A stretch of 53,221 bases of DNA from Candidatus Heimdallarchaeota archaeon (GTDB lineage: Archaea > Asgardarchaeota > Heimdallarchaeia > Heimdallarchaeales > Heimdallarchaeaceae): NCBI GenBank assembly GCA_023132955.1, contig JAGLXK010000068.1:1-53221 (forward strand), given 5' to 3'. The notes under the pieces were generated by a model. That model made no database searches and was not told where the DNA came from. It worked only from the letters and a program-made list of their open reading frames with translations. This document shows positions 27,639 through 37,496 of this stretch, one piece after another. A program made the position numbers and the translations under genes. Positions within the stretch are counted from its first letter, which is position 1. Every line of letters starts with the position of its first letter.

Positions 27639-29453
27639 ATGATGGGACTTAATCGAGTAAAGAAACAAACAGGAGCTTTCTACACTCCTAGTTTTATTGT
27701 TGATTTCATGGTAGAGAGGGTCTTTTATCATCTTCAAGAGAATAATAAGCTTGTTCTTGATTCTTTCATAGATTTTCAAAACTCAATTCTCAAACTTAGA
27801 TTTTGTGATCCTGCAATTGGTTCTGGAAATTTCATTGTTGGACTACTTAAAAAATTAAACTCTATACTCATAGGATTCGATTCAGTAGAAAATGAAAAGA
27901 AAAATGAGTTTTTTCATCATTTTGCATCTTCAAATATTTATGGAATAGAACTGGATAAAGGAAGTTTAGATACCTGTAAAAATATCTTGAAAGAGCAGTA
28001 TCCTTTACTAAAGAACAGTGATTTACCAAATCTAAAATGTGGAAATAGTATAGTGAGTTTAGATGCTCTTGATATTCTGGGCATAAAAAAAGCAGAGAAA
28101 CTCAATCCCTTTTCTTGGAAAGATAATTTCGGTGAAAACAATAAATTTGATGTTATAATTGGAAATCCTCCTTATTTCAATCTAAAAAAAATGGTCTTGA
28201 TTGATGAAGATGCTCAGATTTTGTATGATTATTTGAAATCTTCGCATTTGTGGAAGAATTTCTTTCGTTCCTCTTCTGATATTTATTATTATTTTGTGAA
28301 ACAATCTATTGATATGTTGAATGTGGGAGGTATTTTTTCATTCATCATTCCTAATTACTGGATTGAAAACAAATACGCAGACAAACTTAGAGAAGATCTC
28401 CTGAAAAGGAATATCTTAGAAATTATAGATTTGGAAGGCAATAAGATTTTCAAAGATGAGGGAAAATGGTTAAACATTTCCACTTGTATCTTAACCTTAG
28501 AAGAAAGCCATCCTTCTCAAACTTTTTCAGCAGCAAAAAATTTCTTCATTGAGTCAATCATTCAAAAAGAAAAAATTAATCAGCTATTCAATGAGCAATT
28601 CTTTCCAATTAAACAATCCTATTTAGGGAAAGAGAAATGGATAATATCGCCTTATAATGAGTATTTACGTAGTTTAGAAAATAACACTTCAATGGAAAAA
28701 TTAAGCGACATCTCAATAGTTTTTCAAGGTTTATCTCCAGGTGTAAAAGATATATTTGTAATTCCAAAATCCAAAGTTACACAATATTCAATTGAACCAG
28801 ATGTACTTGTTCCCTTTGTAACAAACAGTGATGTACAAAAGTGGTTTATTACAGAGAAAGTAGAAAAACAAGCTATTTTACCATCAAAGATTGATTCACT
28901 AGATAACTATCCAAATACAAACAAATATCTGTTGATTAATAAAGAGAGATTAAAATCTGGACCAGATAGGCAGAAATTAATGAAATCAGGAAAAATTAGG
29001 TGGTTTGATTATAGCGTATATAGGAATTTAGACTTGTTTCTGTCGAAGGAAAAGAGAATTCTTTGTCCTTATAGAAGTCTAACAACAAAATTTGCTCTTG
29101 ATGAAAATGGGTCATTTGCTGCTACAGATATTTATGCAATTCTTCCAGTTGAAAGTACAGATATATATTCGATTCTAGGAATTCTAAACAGTGATTTCAT
29201 TCACTTCTGGTATTCTTTAGCAGGTAAAAGGAAAGGTAGAATGCTGGAATTTTTTTCCTATCCTTTGAAGAAAATTCCCATTCCTAGGTTTGAAATAAGA
29301 AATGAGATAACTCCCTTAGTTAAGGAATTATTAAAGATAGTCAAGAAATCTGATGATGGTGAAGAAGACGAAGTGAAAGCTATTGAAGACAAACTAAACT
29401 TAGAAGTATCTAAAATGTATGATTTTGATTTTAGAAAATTAGGTCTTAAATAG
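27639..29453 (+). CDS. Adenine-specific DNA methyltransferase, Eco57I/TaqI type
   Basis: Full-length N6-adenine methylase of 604 residues. It starts with KQTGAFYTPSFIVDFMV, the usual Eco57I/type I HsdM lead, then the SAM motif FCDPAIGSGNF (about 51-61), a late DxxxxNPPY (DVIIGNPPYF, about 167-176), and a C-terminal TaqI-like target-recognition region (VPFVTNSDVQKWF, KIRWFDYSVYRNLDLF, RILCPYRSLTTKF). No restriction nuclease domain or gene is present nearby, so it is an orphan methylase or the MTase half of a split system. The first ATG pair (27639/27642) is ambiguous. Recognition site unknown. Confidence 0.87.
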   Translation: MMGLNRVKKQTGAFYTPSFIVDFMVERVFYHLQENNKLVLDSFIDFQNSILKLRFCDPAIGSGNFIVGLLKKLNSILIGFDSVENEKKNEFFHHFASSNIYGIELDKGSLDTCKNILKEQYPLLKNSDLPNLKCGNSIVSLDALDILGIKKAEKLNPFSWKDNFGENNKFDVIIGNPPYFNLKKMVLIDEDAQILYDYLKSSHLWKNFFRSSSDIYYYFVKQSIDMLNVGGIFSFIIPNYWIENKYADKLREDLLKRNILEIIDLEGNKIFKDEGKWLNISTCILTLEESHPSQTFSAAKNFFIESIIQKEKINQLFNEQFFPIKQSYLGKEKWIISPYNEYLRSLENNTSMEKLSDISIVFQGLSPGVKDIFVIPKSKVTQYSIEPDVLVPFVTNSDVQKWFITEKVEKQAILPSKIDSLDNYPNTNKYLLINKERLKSGPDRQKLMKSGKIRWFDYSVYRNLDLFLSKEKRILCPYRSLTTKFALDENGSFAATDIYAILPVESTDIYSILGILNSDFIHFWYSLAGKRKGRMLEFFSYPLKKIPIPRFEIRNEITPLVKELLKIVKKSDDGEEDEVKAIEDKLNLEVSKMYDFDFRKLGLK

Positions 29454-29471
29454 AGTTATTAAGGATATTTT

Positions 29472-30275
29472 TCACACATAACCGCACTTTAATCTCCACT
29501 CATCATATCCTGCTAAATACAACCTGACATCAGGATAACCCATTTCTTTTAGAACCAGATAGACTAGAGCTGACTGGGGAGCTGACCCACAATATACAAT
29601 TATTGTTTTATCCTTCTTTATTCCCCTTACTTTCATTTCTTCAATTAAATCTTCTTTTTTCTTAATAATGAAATAATCAAGATATTCTTCGAAAAGATCT
29701 AGATACCAGAAATGAACAGCTCCAGGAATATTCCCACCTTGTTGATCTAAAAGGATAGCATATTCAGAACGATTATCTACAAATATGAAATCCTCAGAAT
29801 TGATGTTTAATATTATCTCATCTTTCGAAATCAATATAGAGTCATCTTGTTGGTTAAGTGTGAGGTCTCCTCGCTCTAATTGTATCTCTTCTATAGATAA
29901 TTCATTATTTTCCTTTTCCCATTTAGAAAAGGCACCATCCAAGAGAATAACATTTTTGAAACAAAAATAGTGAAGAGTCCAAGCAGCTATAGAACAATTA
30001 AGATTAAAAACATCATCAACTAGAACAAGTATGTCTTCATTTTTAATCCCCTTTTGGTTAAGATAGTTTGCAATTTTTTTACGTTCAGGAATAACATTGA
30101 ACCCGTCTTCATCTTGTTCAACAAAAATACTGTCATCAATATGTATCGATCCAGTAATATGACCCTTCTGAAATCTAGAGTAATCACGCAAATCTAATAT
30201 TTTGTAATTAGAGTTAGTCATAAGACTAAGTAATTCCTCTGTAGAGACGAAGGTATGAACATTATTCCCACACAT
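29472..30275 (-). CDS. Two-domain rhodanese-type sulfurtransferase
   Basis: Tandem rhodanese domains: domain 1 (about 8-125) with NYKILDLRDYSRFQKGHITGS and no active-site Cys, and domain 2 (about 155-265) with FVDNRSEYAILL, GAVHFWYLDLF and the active-site loop IVYCGSAPQSA, whose Cys is the persulfide carrier. That layout is typical of thiosulfate or 3-mercaptopyruvate sulfurtransferases. The loop CGSAPQS differs from both classic CRKGVT and CGSGVT forms, so substrate preference is uncertain. Convergent with the methylase gene. Confidence 0.87.
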   Translation of the reverse strand: MCGNNVHTFVSTEELLSLMTNSNYKILDLRDYSRFQKGHITGSIHIDDSIFVEQDEDGFNVIPERKKIANYLNQKGIKNEDILVLVDDVFNLNCSIAAWTLHYFCFKNVILLDGAFSKWEKENNELSIEEIQLERGDLTLNQQDDSILISKDEIILNINSEDFIFVDNRSEYAILLDQQGGNIPGAVHFWYLDLFEEYLDYFIIKKKEDLIEEMKVRGIKKDKTIIVYCGSAPQSALVYLVLKEMGYPDVRLYLAGYDEWRLKCGYV

Positions 30276-30320
30276 CTATTAATAAAGAAATATCGTTCAA
30301 ATAATAATTTTGTCCTAGTA

Positions 30321-31289
30321 CTAGTCAGATTTTCTTATTCGAGATAAAGTAGCAGAATAAATAAGTGGTAAAGCAATAGTAACATCAGAAACAACAGTGG
30401 TCATGCGACTTTCCTGATCTACTTTTCCCCAAGAAATAGCTTCTTCTAAGGAAGCACCAGAGAGTCCCCCTGTTTCAACTCTATCCATAGTAATTTGAAT
30501 AGCATAATCAAATGTCTTGGGAGACATAAGCCTTGACTGGAAGATATAGTTTTTGGGAACTCCTCCTCCAAGGAAGAAAGCTCCTGCTAAATCTGAATCC
30601 CAAGCAGATCTCTGAATTTCACCTAAATCCCCCATATCATCAATATAGATTTTTTTCATTTGAGAAAATAACCAAAGCTGAAGACCTAGTATGCTATCTC
30701 CGAATGCTGGGACATAAATTGGCACATTTTTCTCGTAAGCAGCTCTAACAAATGAATCAGGATCATCTAATTTTTCTCCTATTAAAGACATTAATTGTCT
30801 TGTAGATATCGCTAAAATGTTATTTGAATCTTTATTCTTCTCGTAAATTTCCTTAAAGATTGGTTGAATGTTGTCCTCGAGTTTCATAAACGATTCATCA
30901 GCAACGAATGCATCATATATTCTGTCAATTGATTTTTCTCTTAATTCTGAATCTGAGGTATAAGGTACATGACGGAGGTGCTCTCCACCAAAAGCTTCAA
31001 TGATATCATGTGTTACGTTGGCACCTGTCGTTACTATAACATGTACCATATCGTTTCTTATCATATCAGTAATGATTTTTTTCATCCCTCCAGGAACAAG
31101 AGCACCCGCTATTCCAAGAAAAACAGTTGCTTTCTTTTCCAGCATTTCTGAATAAATATCAATTGCCTTTGCGATTCTTCCAGCTCCAAAAACACCTGAA
31201 TTCTTGAACTCATTCGCTATTTCATTAATTGTAGCATCTTCATCCAAATTGATTGGGCTGACTCTGGGATATTTGTCTTTGTGATTCAT
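30321..31289 (-). CDS. dys: Deoxyhypusine synthase
   Basis: NAD-dependent transfer of the butylamine moiety of spermidine to the lysine of aIF5A. The 322-residue enzyme has FLGIAGALVPGGMKKII and TTGANVTHDIIEAFG (NAD-binding), PIYVPAFGDSILG, and the catalytic Lys in GGGVPKNYIFQ. Terminal GSLEEA-type loop appears as GASLEEAISWGK and DVTIALPL is the conserved end. A 6-base gap follows the zinc-ribbon gene upstream, so these two are likely one transcript. Confidence 0.95.
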   Translation of the reverse strand: MNHKDKYPRVSPINLDEDATINEIANEFKNSGVFGAGRIAKAIDIYSEMLEKKATVFLGIAGALVPGGMKKIITDMIRNDMVHVIVTTGANVTHDIIEAFGGEHLRHVPYTSDSELREKSIDRIYDAFVADESFMKLEDNIQPIFKEIYEKNKDSNNILAISTRQLMSLIGEKLDDPDSFVRAAYEKNVPIYVPAFGDSILGLQLWLFSQMKKIYIDDMGDLGEIQRSAWDSDLAGAFFLGGGVPKNYIFQSRLMSPKTFDYAIQITMDRVETGGLSGASLEEAISWGKVDQESRMTTVVSDVTIALPLIYSATLSRIRKSD

Positions 31290-31295
31290 TAGTCT

Positions 31296-31595
31296 CTAAT
31301 GTTTTGACTCATTACCTTCTTTAGCCTTTTCGATAAGTAATTCAATTTCTCTTGCTCTAAAAGGAGATTCTTCTAATTCAGAATGGTCAATTGGACAAAT
31401 ATATCTTTTTTCCTCTCCCACATTAATGATTCCTAATGGTAAATTGCATATGTATACCCTTCCACAAGTTCGACAATAGAGGGTAGAACGAGTTGCTTCT
31501 TCAAAGATTTCCAAATCAGAGTCTATGGCACAAACCGGACAAGGGAATATACAAATTGTAGGGCGAAAACTTTCTTTCGGAGACATACTTATCAA
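31296..31595 (-). CDS. Small zinc-ribbon protein upstream of deoxyhypusine synthase
   Basis: Up to 99 residues; a more likely start is MSPKES (Met3). It has CPVC and CRTCG as the two knuckles of a zinc ribbon, with an additional C-P pair (YICPIDHSE) in the third quarter, and a helical C-terminus (ARE..IEK). Six bases separate it from dys, so the two are probably co-expressed. I do not recognise a named family. Confidence 0.65.
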   Translation of the reverse strand: MISMSPKESFRPTICIFPCPVCAIDSDLEIFEEATRSTLYCRTCGRVYICNLPLGIINVGEEKRYICPIDHSELEESPFRAREIELLIEKAKEGNESKH

Positions 31596-31662
31596 CGGAG
31601 CTCATCAATAATTGCATAATTATTATTGATTATTAGTTTATTAACTTTAGGGATTCCTTGGT

Positions 31663-32460
31663 TTAAAACCACAATCTGAACTCAGGGAAATGAAAAACTT
31701 CGTTATCACTCAAAACAAACATTTCAACTTTTTCTAAGTCAACTTTCTCACGTAGAATAGGAGATAATAGACTAGACTTATTCTTTGGATTGATAGGTGT
31801 TCCAATTGAATAGTCAGTAAAAGCTGGAAGAACTAAAATTTTCTTTGTCATATTGTTGAGAGGACCTAACATAAAAGCTTGAGCTCTAATCTTCTGTAAA
31901 CTTCTAATTCGAGCTTGTAAAACAGGATGCTCATGACCGATTATTATATACTGAGCTTCTTCTGGAATGGTTTCAGGAAGTTGTTGATCACCATGAATGA
32001 AGAAGTATTCTTCCAAATGAAAGAACTCATCATGAAGCGTAACATTATCAAAATCTTGCAAAGCCCATGACAGAAAGACATCATGATTCCCCTTAATGAT
32101 GTGGACCTGAGATACTTTGGAGGAAACTTTTCTAATGAATTTTTTTACATCTCTGTTCTCAATTTTTGAAGGTTCGCTAAAACTATGTTTAACATCTCCA
32201 TTGAGGATGAGATATTTTGGTTTAAGTTTGGCAAGATAAGTAATAAAAATTTCAATCTGTTTATCGGTTTGATTATGGGGAGCAGATGTTCCTTCCTCTC
32301 TCATAATAGATTCAATACCCAGATGAAGATCAGCTGCAACTAGAGCACTAATGTCCTCTAAGAACAGTAAGGGTAATCCATTAACAATCTTCATTTTATC
32401 ATTAATATTAAATAATTGTATGGACATTAACTCCCCTTTGTTAGAAATCGGTTGAATCAA
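31663..32460 (-). CDS. Calcineurin-like metallophosphoesterase (archaeal PH0037-like)
   Basis: Has all dinuclear-metal motifs: VAADLHLG (D-x-H), LNGDVKHSF (GD..), KGNHD, and IIGHEHPV (GH.H) spread over 265 residues. The small size and ADLHLGIE / GHEHP set match the archaeal family that includes a predicted Icc/PH0037 enzyme. Phosphodiester substrate unknown. Start is uncertain: Met12 (MSIQLF) near 32427 is as good as the first Met. Confidence 0.85.
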   Translation of the reverse strand: MIQPISNKGELMSIQLFNINDKMKIVNGLPLLFLEDISALVAADLHLGIESIMREEGTSAPHNQTDKQIEIFITYLAKLKPKYLILNGDVKHSFSEPSKIENRDVKKFIRKVSSKVSQVHIIKGNHDVFLSWALQDFDNVTLHDEFFHLEEYFFIHGDQQLPETIPEEAQYIIIGHEHPVLQARIRSLQKIRAQAFMLGPLNNMTKKILVLPAFTDYSIGTPINPKNKSSLLSPILREKVDLEKVEMFVLSDNEVFHFPEFRLWF

Positions 32461-32536
32461 TATATAGACTTGCCTCTTTGTCTATTTTTAACAAATAAAA
32501 TGAGATATTTTGGGAAGTTTTTTCTAAGTTTGCTCA

Positions 32537-33220
32537 TTAATTCTCTCTTTTTGAACCAATTATAACTAATCTAGCAGCATACATCTTCTTACATGCCTCA
32601 CAACAATGAAAAACTATAGAACTCATTTTTTCTCCAATTAAATAGAGAATAAAAGTCTGTTGCCATTCACTATTTTCTGCTGACAATTCCTTTAATAATG
32701 ACCTATAAAACTGGTGAGCTACTATCTCAAACCCTGTTATTCTCGATTTATCAAAATTCAGTATATCTGAAGAACTTGCATGTACCAAGTGATTAAAGAC
32801 ATTAATGCATTCAAGTATAGATTTATTCAAGTTATAGAAATATTCCATTGTTTGTAAGTGCATGTTGATGTGTTCTTGAGATAATAAGGATATTAAATCT
32901 GCCATTAATTTAGCTGCATTTTTTAGATTAGTGAATATTGGGTCATATTGATTAATTGACATACTTTCTTTATCTAGGGGATGATAAATGGTAGTAGTTA
33001 TATCATCGATGAAATTGAGAACATTCTGGTAAAGCTGTTCCATTTTATCTGCTCTTTCCTCAATACCCGGATGATAAAGAAGTGTTAGCGTAACAAGATC
33101 TGCCATTCGAATTAATGTGTCACTTACCAAAACAGAACAATGAAGAATTGTGTCAACAACTTCTTTCTGAGTTCTTTTTTCACCCGACATAAATGAACTA
33201 CCAAATAGTAAGACTAGCAT
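32537..33220 (-). CDS. Helical protein, possibly PhoU-like/DUF47
   Basis: All-helical in appearance, 217-227 residues. ADKMEQLYQNVLNFIDDI and GFEIVAHQFYRSLLKEL look like the repeated three-helix units of PhoU/DUF47 proteins that regulate phosphate transport, and HCCEACKKM near the C-terminus is rich in Cys. The match is only in style, no motif is decisive. Met11 (MSGEKRTQKEV) is the better start, since the first ten residues are hydrophobic and unlike the rest. Confidence 0.4.
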   Translation of the reverse strand: MLVLLFGSSFMSGEKRTQKEVVDTILHCSVLVSDTLIRMADLVTLTLLYHPGIEERADKMEQLYQNVLNFIDDITTTIYHPLDKESMSINQYDPIFTNLKNAAKLMADLISLLSQEHINMHLQTMEYFYNLNKSILECINVFNHLVHASSSDILNFDKSRITGFEIVAHQFYRSLLKELSAENSEWQQTFILYLIGEKMSSIVFHCCEACKKMYAARLVIIGSKREN

Positions 33221-33277
33221 TCAAGTATAAAGAGATTATGTAAAAAGAAGAAAAAGCGACTTAGAAACATCATAGAC

Positions 33278-34642
33278 CTATTTTCGTTTAGTCCAATAGA
33301 AAGAAATATCGAGAGTGATTAGCTCTACATTTTTGATTTCTAAATCTTCAAGTACTCTTGTTGTTTCAGTAGAAGAGTGATAAGTCTGTTTCGTTTTTTC
33401 CGATTTAGGTAGAATAGAAATATTAGTGATCGAAATCACTGCATCAACAGTATAATGATCTGATGCTGTGTCATCTAATTCAGTACCAATTCCAATATTA
33501 GAACTTATCAAAGTGTTATTGAAATATTGATTTACGAAGATAAAATCTATTCGCGACTCATAGTTGAGAATATTTAGTGTGTGACCTGGATCGTTTGGAT
33601 GAAGCGTCCTATAAACGTCTGTAAAATTATGAACTTTCGAAGAGTAATTACCATATACTTCATCACTTGGATTAAGTAACATTGTTGCAGGACCATACCC
33701 AAAATTAGTGAGCGTACCTCTTGTAGTGTCGTTTATATCTGCAGGTGAAAGAGAATTCAAATCCCCTATATACATTAATGGGACATCACCTAAATCATCC
33801 ATGTAATTGATAATCCCTTCTTGTTCCTTTTCTCTACGTTCTTCTTCATTTTTACCTTCACAGCATTTAAGATGATATCCTATGATATGTACATCCTTCC
33901 CTTGAATATCCACTATTGCATGAATAAAATCATGAGCTGGGTAGTGAATTGTATCATCATCCAGTGTTAATGGAAAAATTTGATTAAATTCAAGAATTGG
34001 ATATCTGCTTAGAATTGCTTCGCCTGATGTACTATAAGGTTCACCTTGTACTGTATACCCAATATAGGGTGCTTCTTCATAGAAATAACCGTTGAACTGA
34101 TTGATTATATCGTTTAATTTCCTATTTCCACTATTATCCCATGTACCTGTTTCTACAAAAATGGCTATGTCTGGATTTTCTACCTTAACAACCTCCATCC
34201 ATTCATCTCCTATACCAGATTCTTTGACATTGTAATTAAGAATTTTAAATTCATCAGTTGGTGGGGGGTTGATGAAATTGTCTACAGTGCATATTATTGA
34301 AGCTGTTGCAGTGTTTCCTGCTTTATCTGTAGCAATAGCTGTTATGTTATGAAAGCCGTCTAAATACACTGTAGTATCCCAGTTAAATGTTGACGATTCA
34401 TTTTGAAGAGTATCATCAATAGAAATCTCTATTTTCATCACTTTAGAATCATCTTCGGCTATAATTTCAATCAATACAGTTCCAGAATAACCATATCCGT
34501 TTTTGGGATTGAGTATTTGAATAGTGGGTGGAGTTTCATCTTTTAAAAGAACAATTGTAGTAGGAGTAATGATAGCAATTGCTATTAAAACAGCCATACT
34601 AATAATGAATGTTTTTGATTTCAGTAAGCTCATAGATTTCAA
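33278..34642 (-). CDS. Membrane-anchored endonuclease/exonuclease/phosphatase-fold enzyme with Ig-like domain
   Basis: An N-terminal membrane anchor or signal segment (about 9-32) is followed by an Ig-like beta domain (about 37-122; DTTVYLDGFHNITAIATDKAGN is typical of these) and an EEP catalytic domain (about 132-412): ILNYNVKESG, FVETGTWD (catalytic Glu), GYHLKC, GDLNSLSPADI and SDHYTVDA (catalytic Asp-His). Most EEP enzymes cut phosphodiesters in DNA, RNA or lipids; an extracellular nuclease or sphingomyelinase-like role is plausible. A Thr-rich linker separates the catalytic domain from the end. Confidence 0.8.
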   Translation of the reverse strand: MKSMSLLKSKTFIISMAVLIAIAIITPTTIVLLKDETPPTIQILNPKNGYGYSGTVLIEIIAEDDSKVMKIEISIDDTLQNESSTFNWDTTVYLDGFHNITAIATDKAGNTATASIICTVDNFINPPPTDEFKILNYNVKESGIGDEWMEVVKVENPDIAIFVETGTWDNSGNRKLNDIINQFNGYFYEEAPYIGYTVQGEPYSTSGEAILSRYPILEFNQIFPLTLDDDTIHYPAHDFIHAIVDIQGKDVHIIGYHLKCCEGKNEEERREKEQEGIINYMDDLGDVPLMYIGDLNSLSPADINDTTRGTLTNFGYGPATMLLNPSDEVYGNYSSKVHNFTDVYRTLHPNDPGHTLNILNYESRIDFIFVNQYFNNTLISSNIGIGTELDDTASDHYTVDAVISITNISILPKSEKTKQTYHSSTETTRVLEDLEIKNVELITLDISFYWTKRK

Positions 34643-34745
34643 TAATGTCTTTTACTTTATACTAATAACAATTTTGTTTTATTCAGAAGAATGAAACCAT
34701 CTTAAATTTGTCACAAAACATATTAGACTCAAAGCTAAACTAGAG

Positions 34746-35267
34746 ATGATGAAAGTTCTGGAATTTAGACGACACTCAAAACGAACAAAACCTTCTCCAC
34801 ACCTGAATCAAGAAGGGATTGATAAAGCTCGAAAAATAGGGGAGGAACTGGGAGAATATGATTTAGTAGGTTCTAGCTATGCTCCAAGAGCTATAGAAAC
34901 TGCTGTAGCAATGGGGTATGCCGTTGATGAGATATGTGATGAATTAAGCATGACTCCTGATTATATTGAAGATGAAGTTGTTTGGGGGATGAATTTTAGT
35001 GAGTTTGCCGATGTGATTAGAAAAGAGGGTAAAACATACAAATATGTTCAAGAGATGGCTAATTTTCTACTGGAATTTGCAAAAAAACTACCGGATAATG
35101 GTTCTGCATTACTTGTCAGTCATGGAGGGTTAATTGAACTAGTGGCTATAGGAAGTTTCCCTAATGAGGACTATAGTTCTTGGGGAAAATATCTTGGAAC
35201 GTGCGAAGGTGTACGAATGTACTTAAAAGATGGAAATTTTGAGAAAATAGAATTGTTGAGAATCTAA
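34746..35267 (+). CDS. Histidine phosphatase (phosphoglycerate-mutase-like)
   Basis: Histidine acid phosphatase fold in 173 residues. EFRRHSKR carries the catalytic Arg-His pair (normally RHG; here RHS), GSSYAPRAIETA holds the second Arg, and VSHGGLIEL the second catalytic His. Starts MMKVLEF (two ATGs). Substrate unknown; SixA-like phosphoprotein phosphatases and small phospho-compound phosphatases share this size. Divergent from the EEP enzyme, convergent with the flavodoxin gene. Confidence 0.8.
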   Translation: MMKVLEFRRHSKRTKPSPHLNQEGIDKARKIGEELGEYDLVGSSYAPRAIETAVAMGYAVDEICDELSMTPDYIEDEVVWGMNFSEFADVIRKEGKTYKYVQEMANFLLEFAKKLPDNGSALLVSHGGLIELVAIGSFPNEDYSSWGKYLGTCEGVRMYLKDGNFEKIELLRI

Positions 35268-35277
35268 TAGATTCAGA

Positions 35278-35832
35278 TTAACTGTTGAATAGCTTTCCTA
35301 CTTCATGAGCCCATTTTTCAATTTTGTTCCAGTCTCTGTTATCATACTGATTCTCATGTAATCTTGTAAGAATTTGACTACTAGCTATTTTTGGTATCAA
35401 GTTCTTAGGTCCTTTAGCAAATTCAGGTAACTCTTTCTTTGGAATTCTTCCGCCAAAAGCTGCTTTAGCGACAGGTTCCAGATTAGGGTACTCTTCTAGA
35501 ACTTTGATTAGGAAATTTTCATAAGCATACTCATAGTGATCATCATCACCAGCAAAAGCTGAAGAGATGAAAACTGCAACCTTTTTACCTTCAAAATTAT
35601 TACTCAAGTACTTCTGTGCATTCTTAGTCCATTTTCCATATTTGATTCCGCTAGCGATAATAATGTTATCATAGTCACTGAGATCTGGGCAAGCTCTATA
35701 ATTTTCTAAATCCCAAATTTCGACATGTTGATTATATTCTTTTTCAAGAATTTTTTGAATTTCAGCACATGCTTCTATTGTTGCACTATATCTAGTGCCA
35801 TAGACGATTAATGTTTCACTCATAAGATTCAC
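35278..35832 (-). CDS. Flavodoxin-fold protein (HemG-type/flavodoxin 5)
   Basis: FMN-binding domain: LIVYGTRYSATIEACAEIQ is the T-rich phosphate loop (T/S-x-T pattern as Y-G-T-R-Y-S-A-T), and DNIIIASGIKYGKW and FISSAFAG the isoalloxazine loops. About 175 residues, like HemG (protoporphyrinogen oxidase) and related oxidoreductases. Haem synthesis genes are not nearby, so the exact role is open. The start is MSETL at Met4, preceded by an alternative MNL. Confidence 0.75.
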   Translation of the reverse strand: MNLMSETLIVYGTRYSATIEACAEIQKILEKEYNQHVEIWDLENYRACPDLSDYDNIIIASGIKYGKWTKNAQKYLSNNFEGKKVAVFISSAFAGDDDHYEYAYENFLIKVLEEYPNLEPVAKAAFGGRIPKKELPEFAKGPKNLIPKIASSQILTRLHENQYDNRDWNKIEKWAHEVGKLFNS

Positions 35833-35936
35833 CTTGTGACAGTGTCATTTTTGACTAAGTAAATGAAAGCCATATAAAAAATATAGCAAAAGACAACTTT
35901 AACATCCTAAATTTCGTCGTTTAAGTGTCTACAGAA

Positions 35937-37349
35937 TTATTTTTTCACAGTATCTGAAGTTTTGCTCCTCCCATCTCCACTTATAAAGAAGAAGTTAACA
36001 ATTACCATCAGAATTCCAATCCCAAGGAACAAGATTGGAATATTGAAATCTGCGATTAAACCGAATAATGGGGCAAAAATAAAAACTAGTATAGATTTGA
36101 TTTGGGCTTCAACACTAAGCATGGTAGCTCTTTGCTCTTTTTTCATAATATCCCCTAAATAATCAACACTTATTGGTCGTCGAATATTTTCTAAAATGTA
36201 AATAAGTAAATAAAGAAAAATAACCACAATTGGTAATTCAAAATGTATGAATATGGCATTCAATAGAAGAATTCCTGCAAATATGTAGAATAATATATCC
36301 ATAGCAGTTTTCGATTTTTTGAATAATTTCTTTATTCTGTAAGCATTGAGGGATGAAATTGATGAAAGGAGATAGAAAACTGAGTACATTACACCAAGAA
36401 TTATTTTTATTATATCTCCTTCAGCTAAGTTCAGGTTTCCTTTGAGCCCAACATTGAGAAGTACAAATACTATGTATATTTTTAGTATTGGTTGAATATA
36501 GTCTTTCAGGCTTTTGTAAACCGCATCATAACTCGATGATGAAAAGATGCCTCTTCTCATCTGTCGACTCTTCATAGCTACAAATATATCCTTATAGCCT
36601 TTTCCAAATTCCTTGAAGACATTCGTTTCCGTTGTTACTCTTTCATTCATAAATGATGGATAAGTAGCAACTAATGAGAAATCTATTATATAGGGTATAA
36701 TTGTTATTAGAAAAACCCACTGTGCATTAGGAACGAACAAAATAAAAATTATTGATATTAATCCGTTCAAAGTCGAGCCAATTAAAGACCAAGATCTTGT
36801 TCTTCCATAGACAAAAGCTTTGTGATCTTGGTAGTTTTTCTTATCCATCCACGTCAAAATCATAGCTTTGTGTGTTCCAGATCTAAACGCTTCTCCTAAA
36901 CCATAGGTTGCTGCTCCAAGGAAAATTACAAAGAAGAATCTGAATGGAAGACTAATACCTATAAAATAAATCACAAAAGATAAAATATAGAAGATGAAGC
37001 AAAAGAGAAGTTCATTCTTTTTTCCAAATTTATCAGCAAGAATACCAGAGGGAACTTCTAAAACATAAGTAATTACTTCTTGAACTAAGAAAATCAACCC
37101 AATCTTAAAAAGAATGAAAGAAACACCCTCAGGGGAGCTAAAGGAAGTCTTAAGTGATATTTGATAAAATCCAGTCAGAAAGTAAATTGAATCTTGGTAT
37201 GAATTGGAAAGATATTCATAGAGCATTATAATCAGATATGGCTCAAAAAATCGTAAATTCTTGAAGAAACCGTATAATTTGAACTTCCACATAAGGGGTT
37301 CTTTGAGAATCTGCTTCTGAATCAGTTTCTCTTCATTTAGGGCATTCAT
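35937..37349 (-). CDS. MFS transporter
   Basis: About twelve membrane helices in 470 residues. FGKKNELLF is the motif-A loop between helices 2 and 3 (with EVPSGILADKFGKK), and RRPISVDYLGDIMKKEQRATMLS is the counterpart in the second half. The N-terminal 20 residues are hydrophilic and Lys-rich. Substrate unknown; drug- or metabolite-efflux branches are possible. Not part of an obvious operon. Confidence 0.8.
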   Translation of the reverse strand: MNALNEEKLIQKQILKEPLMWKFKLYGFFKNLRFFEPYLIIMLYEYLSNSYQDSIYFLTGFYQISLKTSFSSPEGVSFILFKIGLIFLVQEVITYVLEVPSGILADKFGKKNELLFCFIFYILSFVIYFIGISLPFRFFFVIFLGAATYGLGEAFRSGTHKAMILTWMDKKNYQDHKAFVYGRTRSWSLIGSTLNGLISIIFILFVPNAQWVFLITIIPYIIDFSLVATYPSFMNERVTTETNVFKEFGKGYKDIFVAMKSRQMRRGIFSSSSYDAVYKSLKDYIQPILKIYIVFVLLNVGLKGNLNLAEGDIIKIILGVMYSVFYLLSSISSLNAYRIKKLFKKSKTAMDILFYIFAGILLLNAIFIHFELPIVVIFLYLLIYILENIRRPISVDYLGDIMKKEQRATMLSVEAQIKSILVFIFAPLFGLIADFNIPILFLGIGILMVIVNFFFISGDGRSKTSDTVKK

Positions 37350-37496
37350 ATCTGACTCAAACTATGAATAAATAAAGAGATTATAATTTTTTCTAACAAT
37401 TTAGCTGTTAGGAATGGTAATTTCTCTAGGGTTATCATTACTTTCTCATTTATTACTGTAGGAGGAATAGGTCTAACTCTCTAACTCCTTTTTCTT

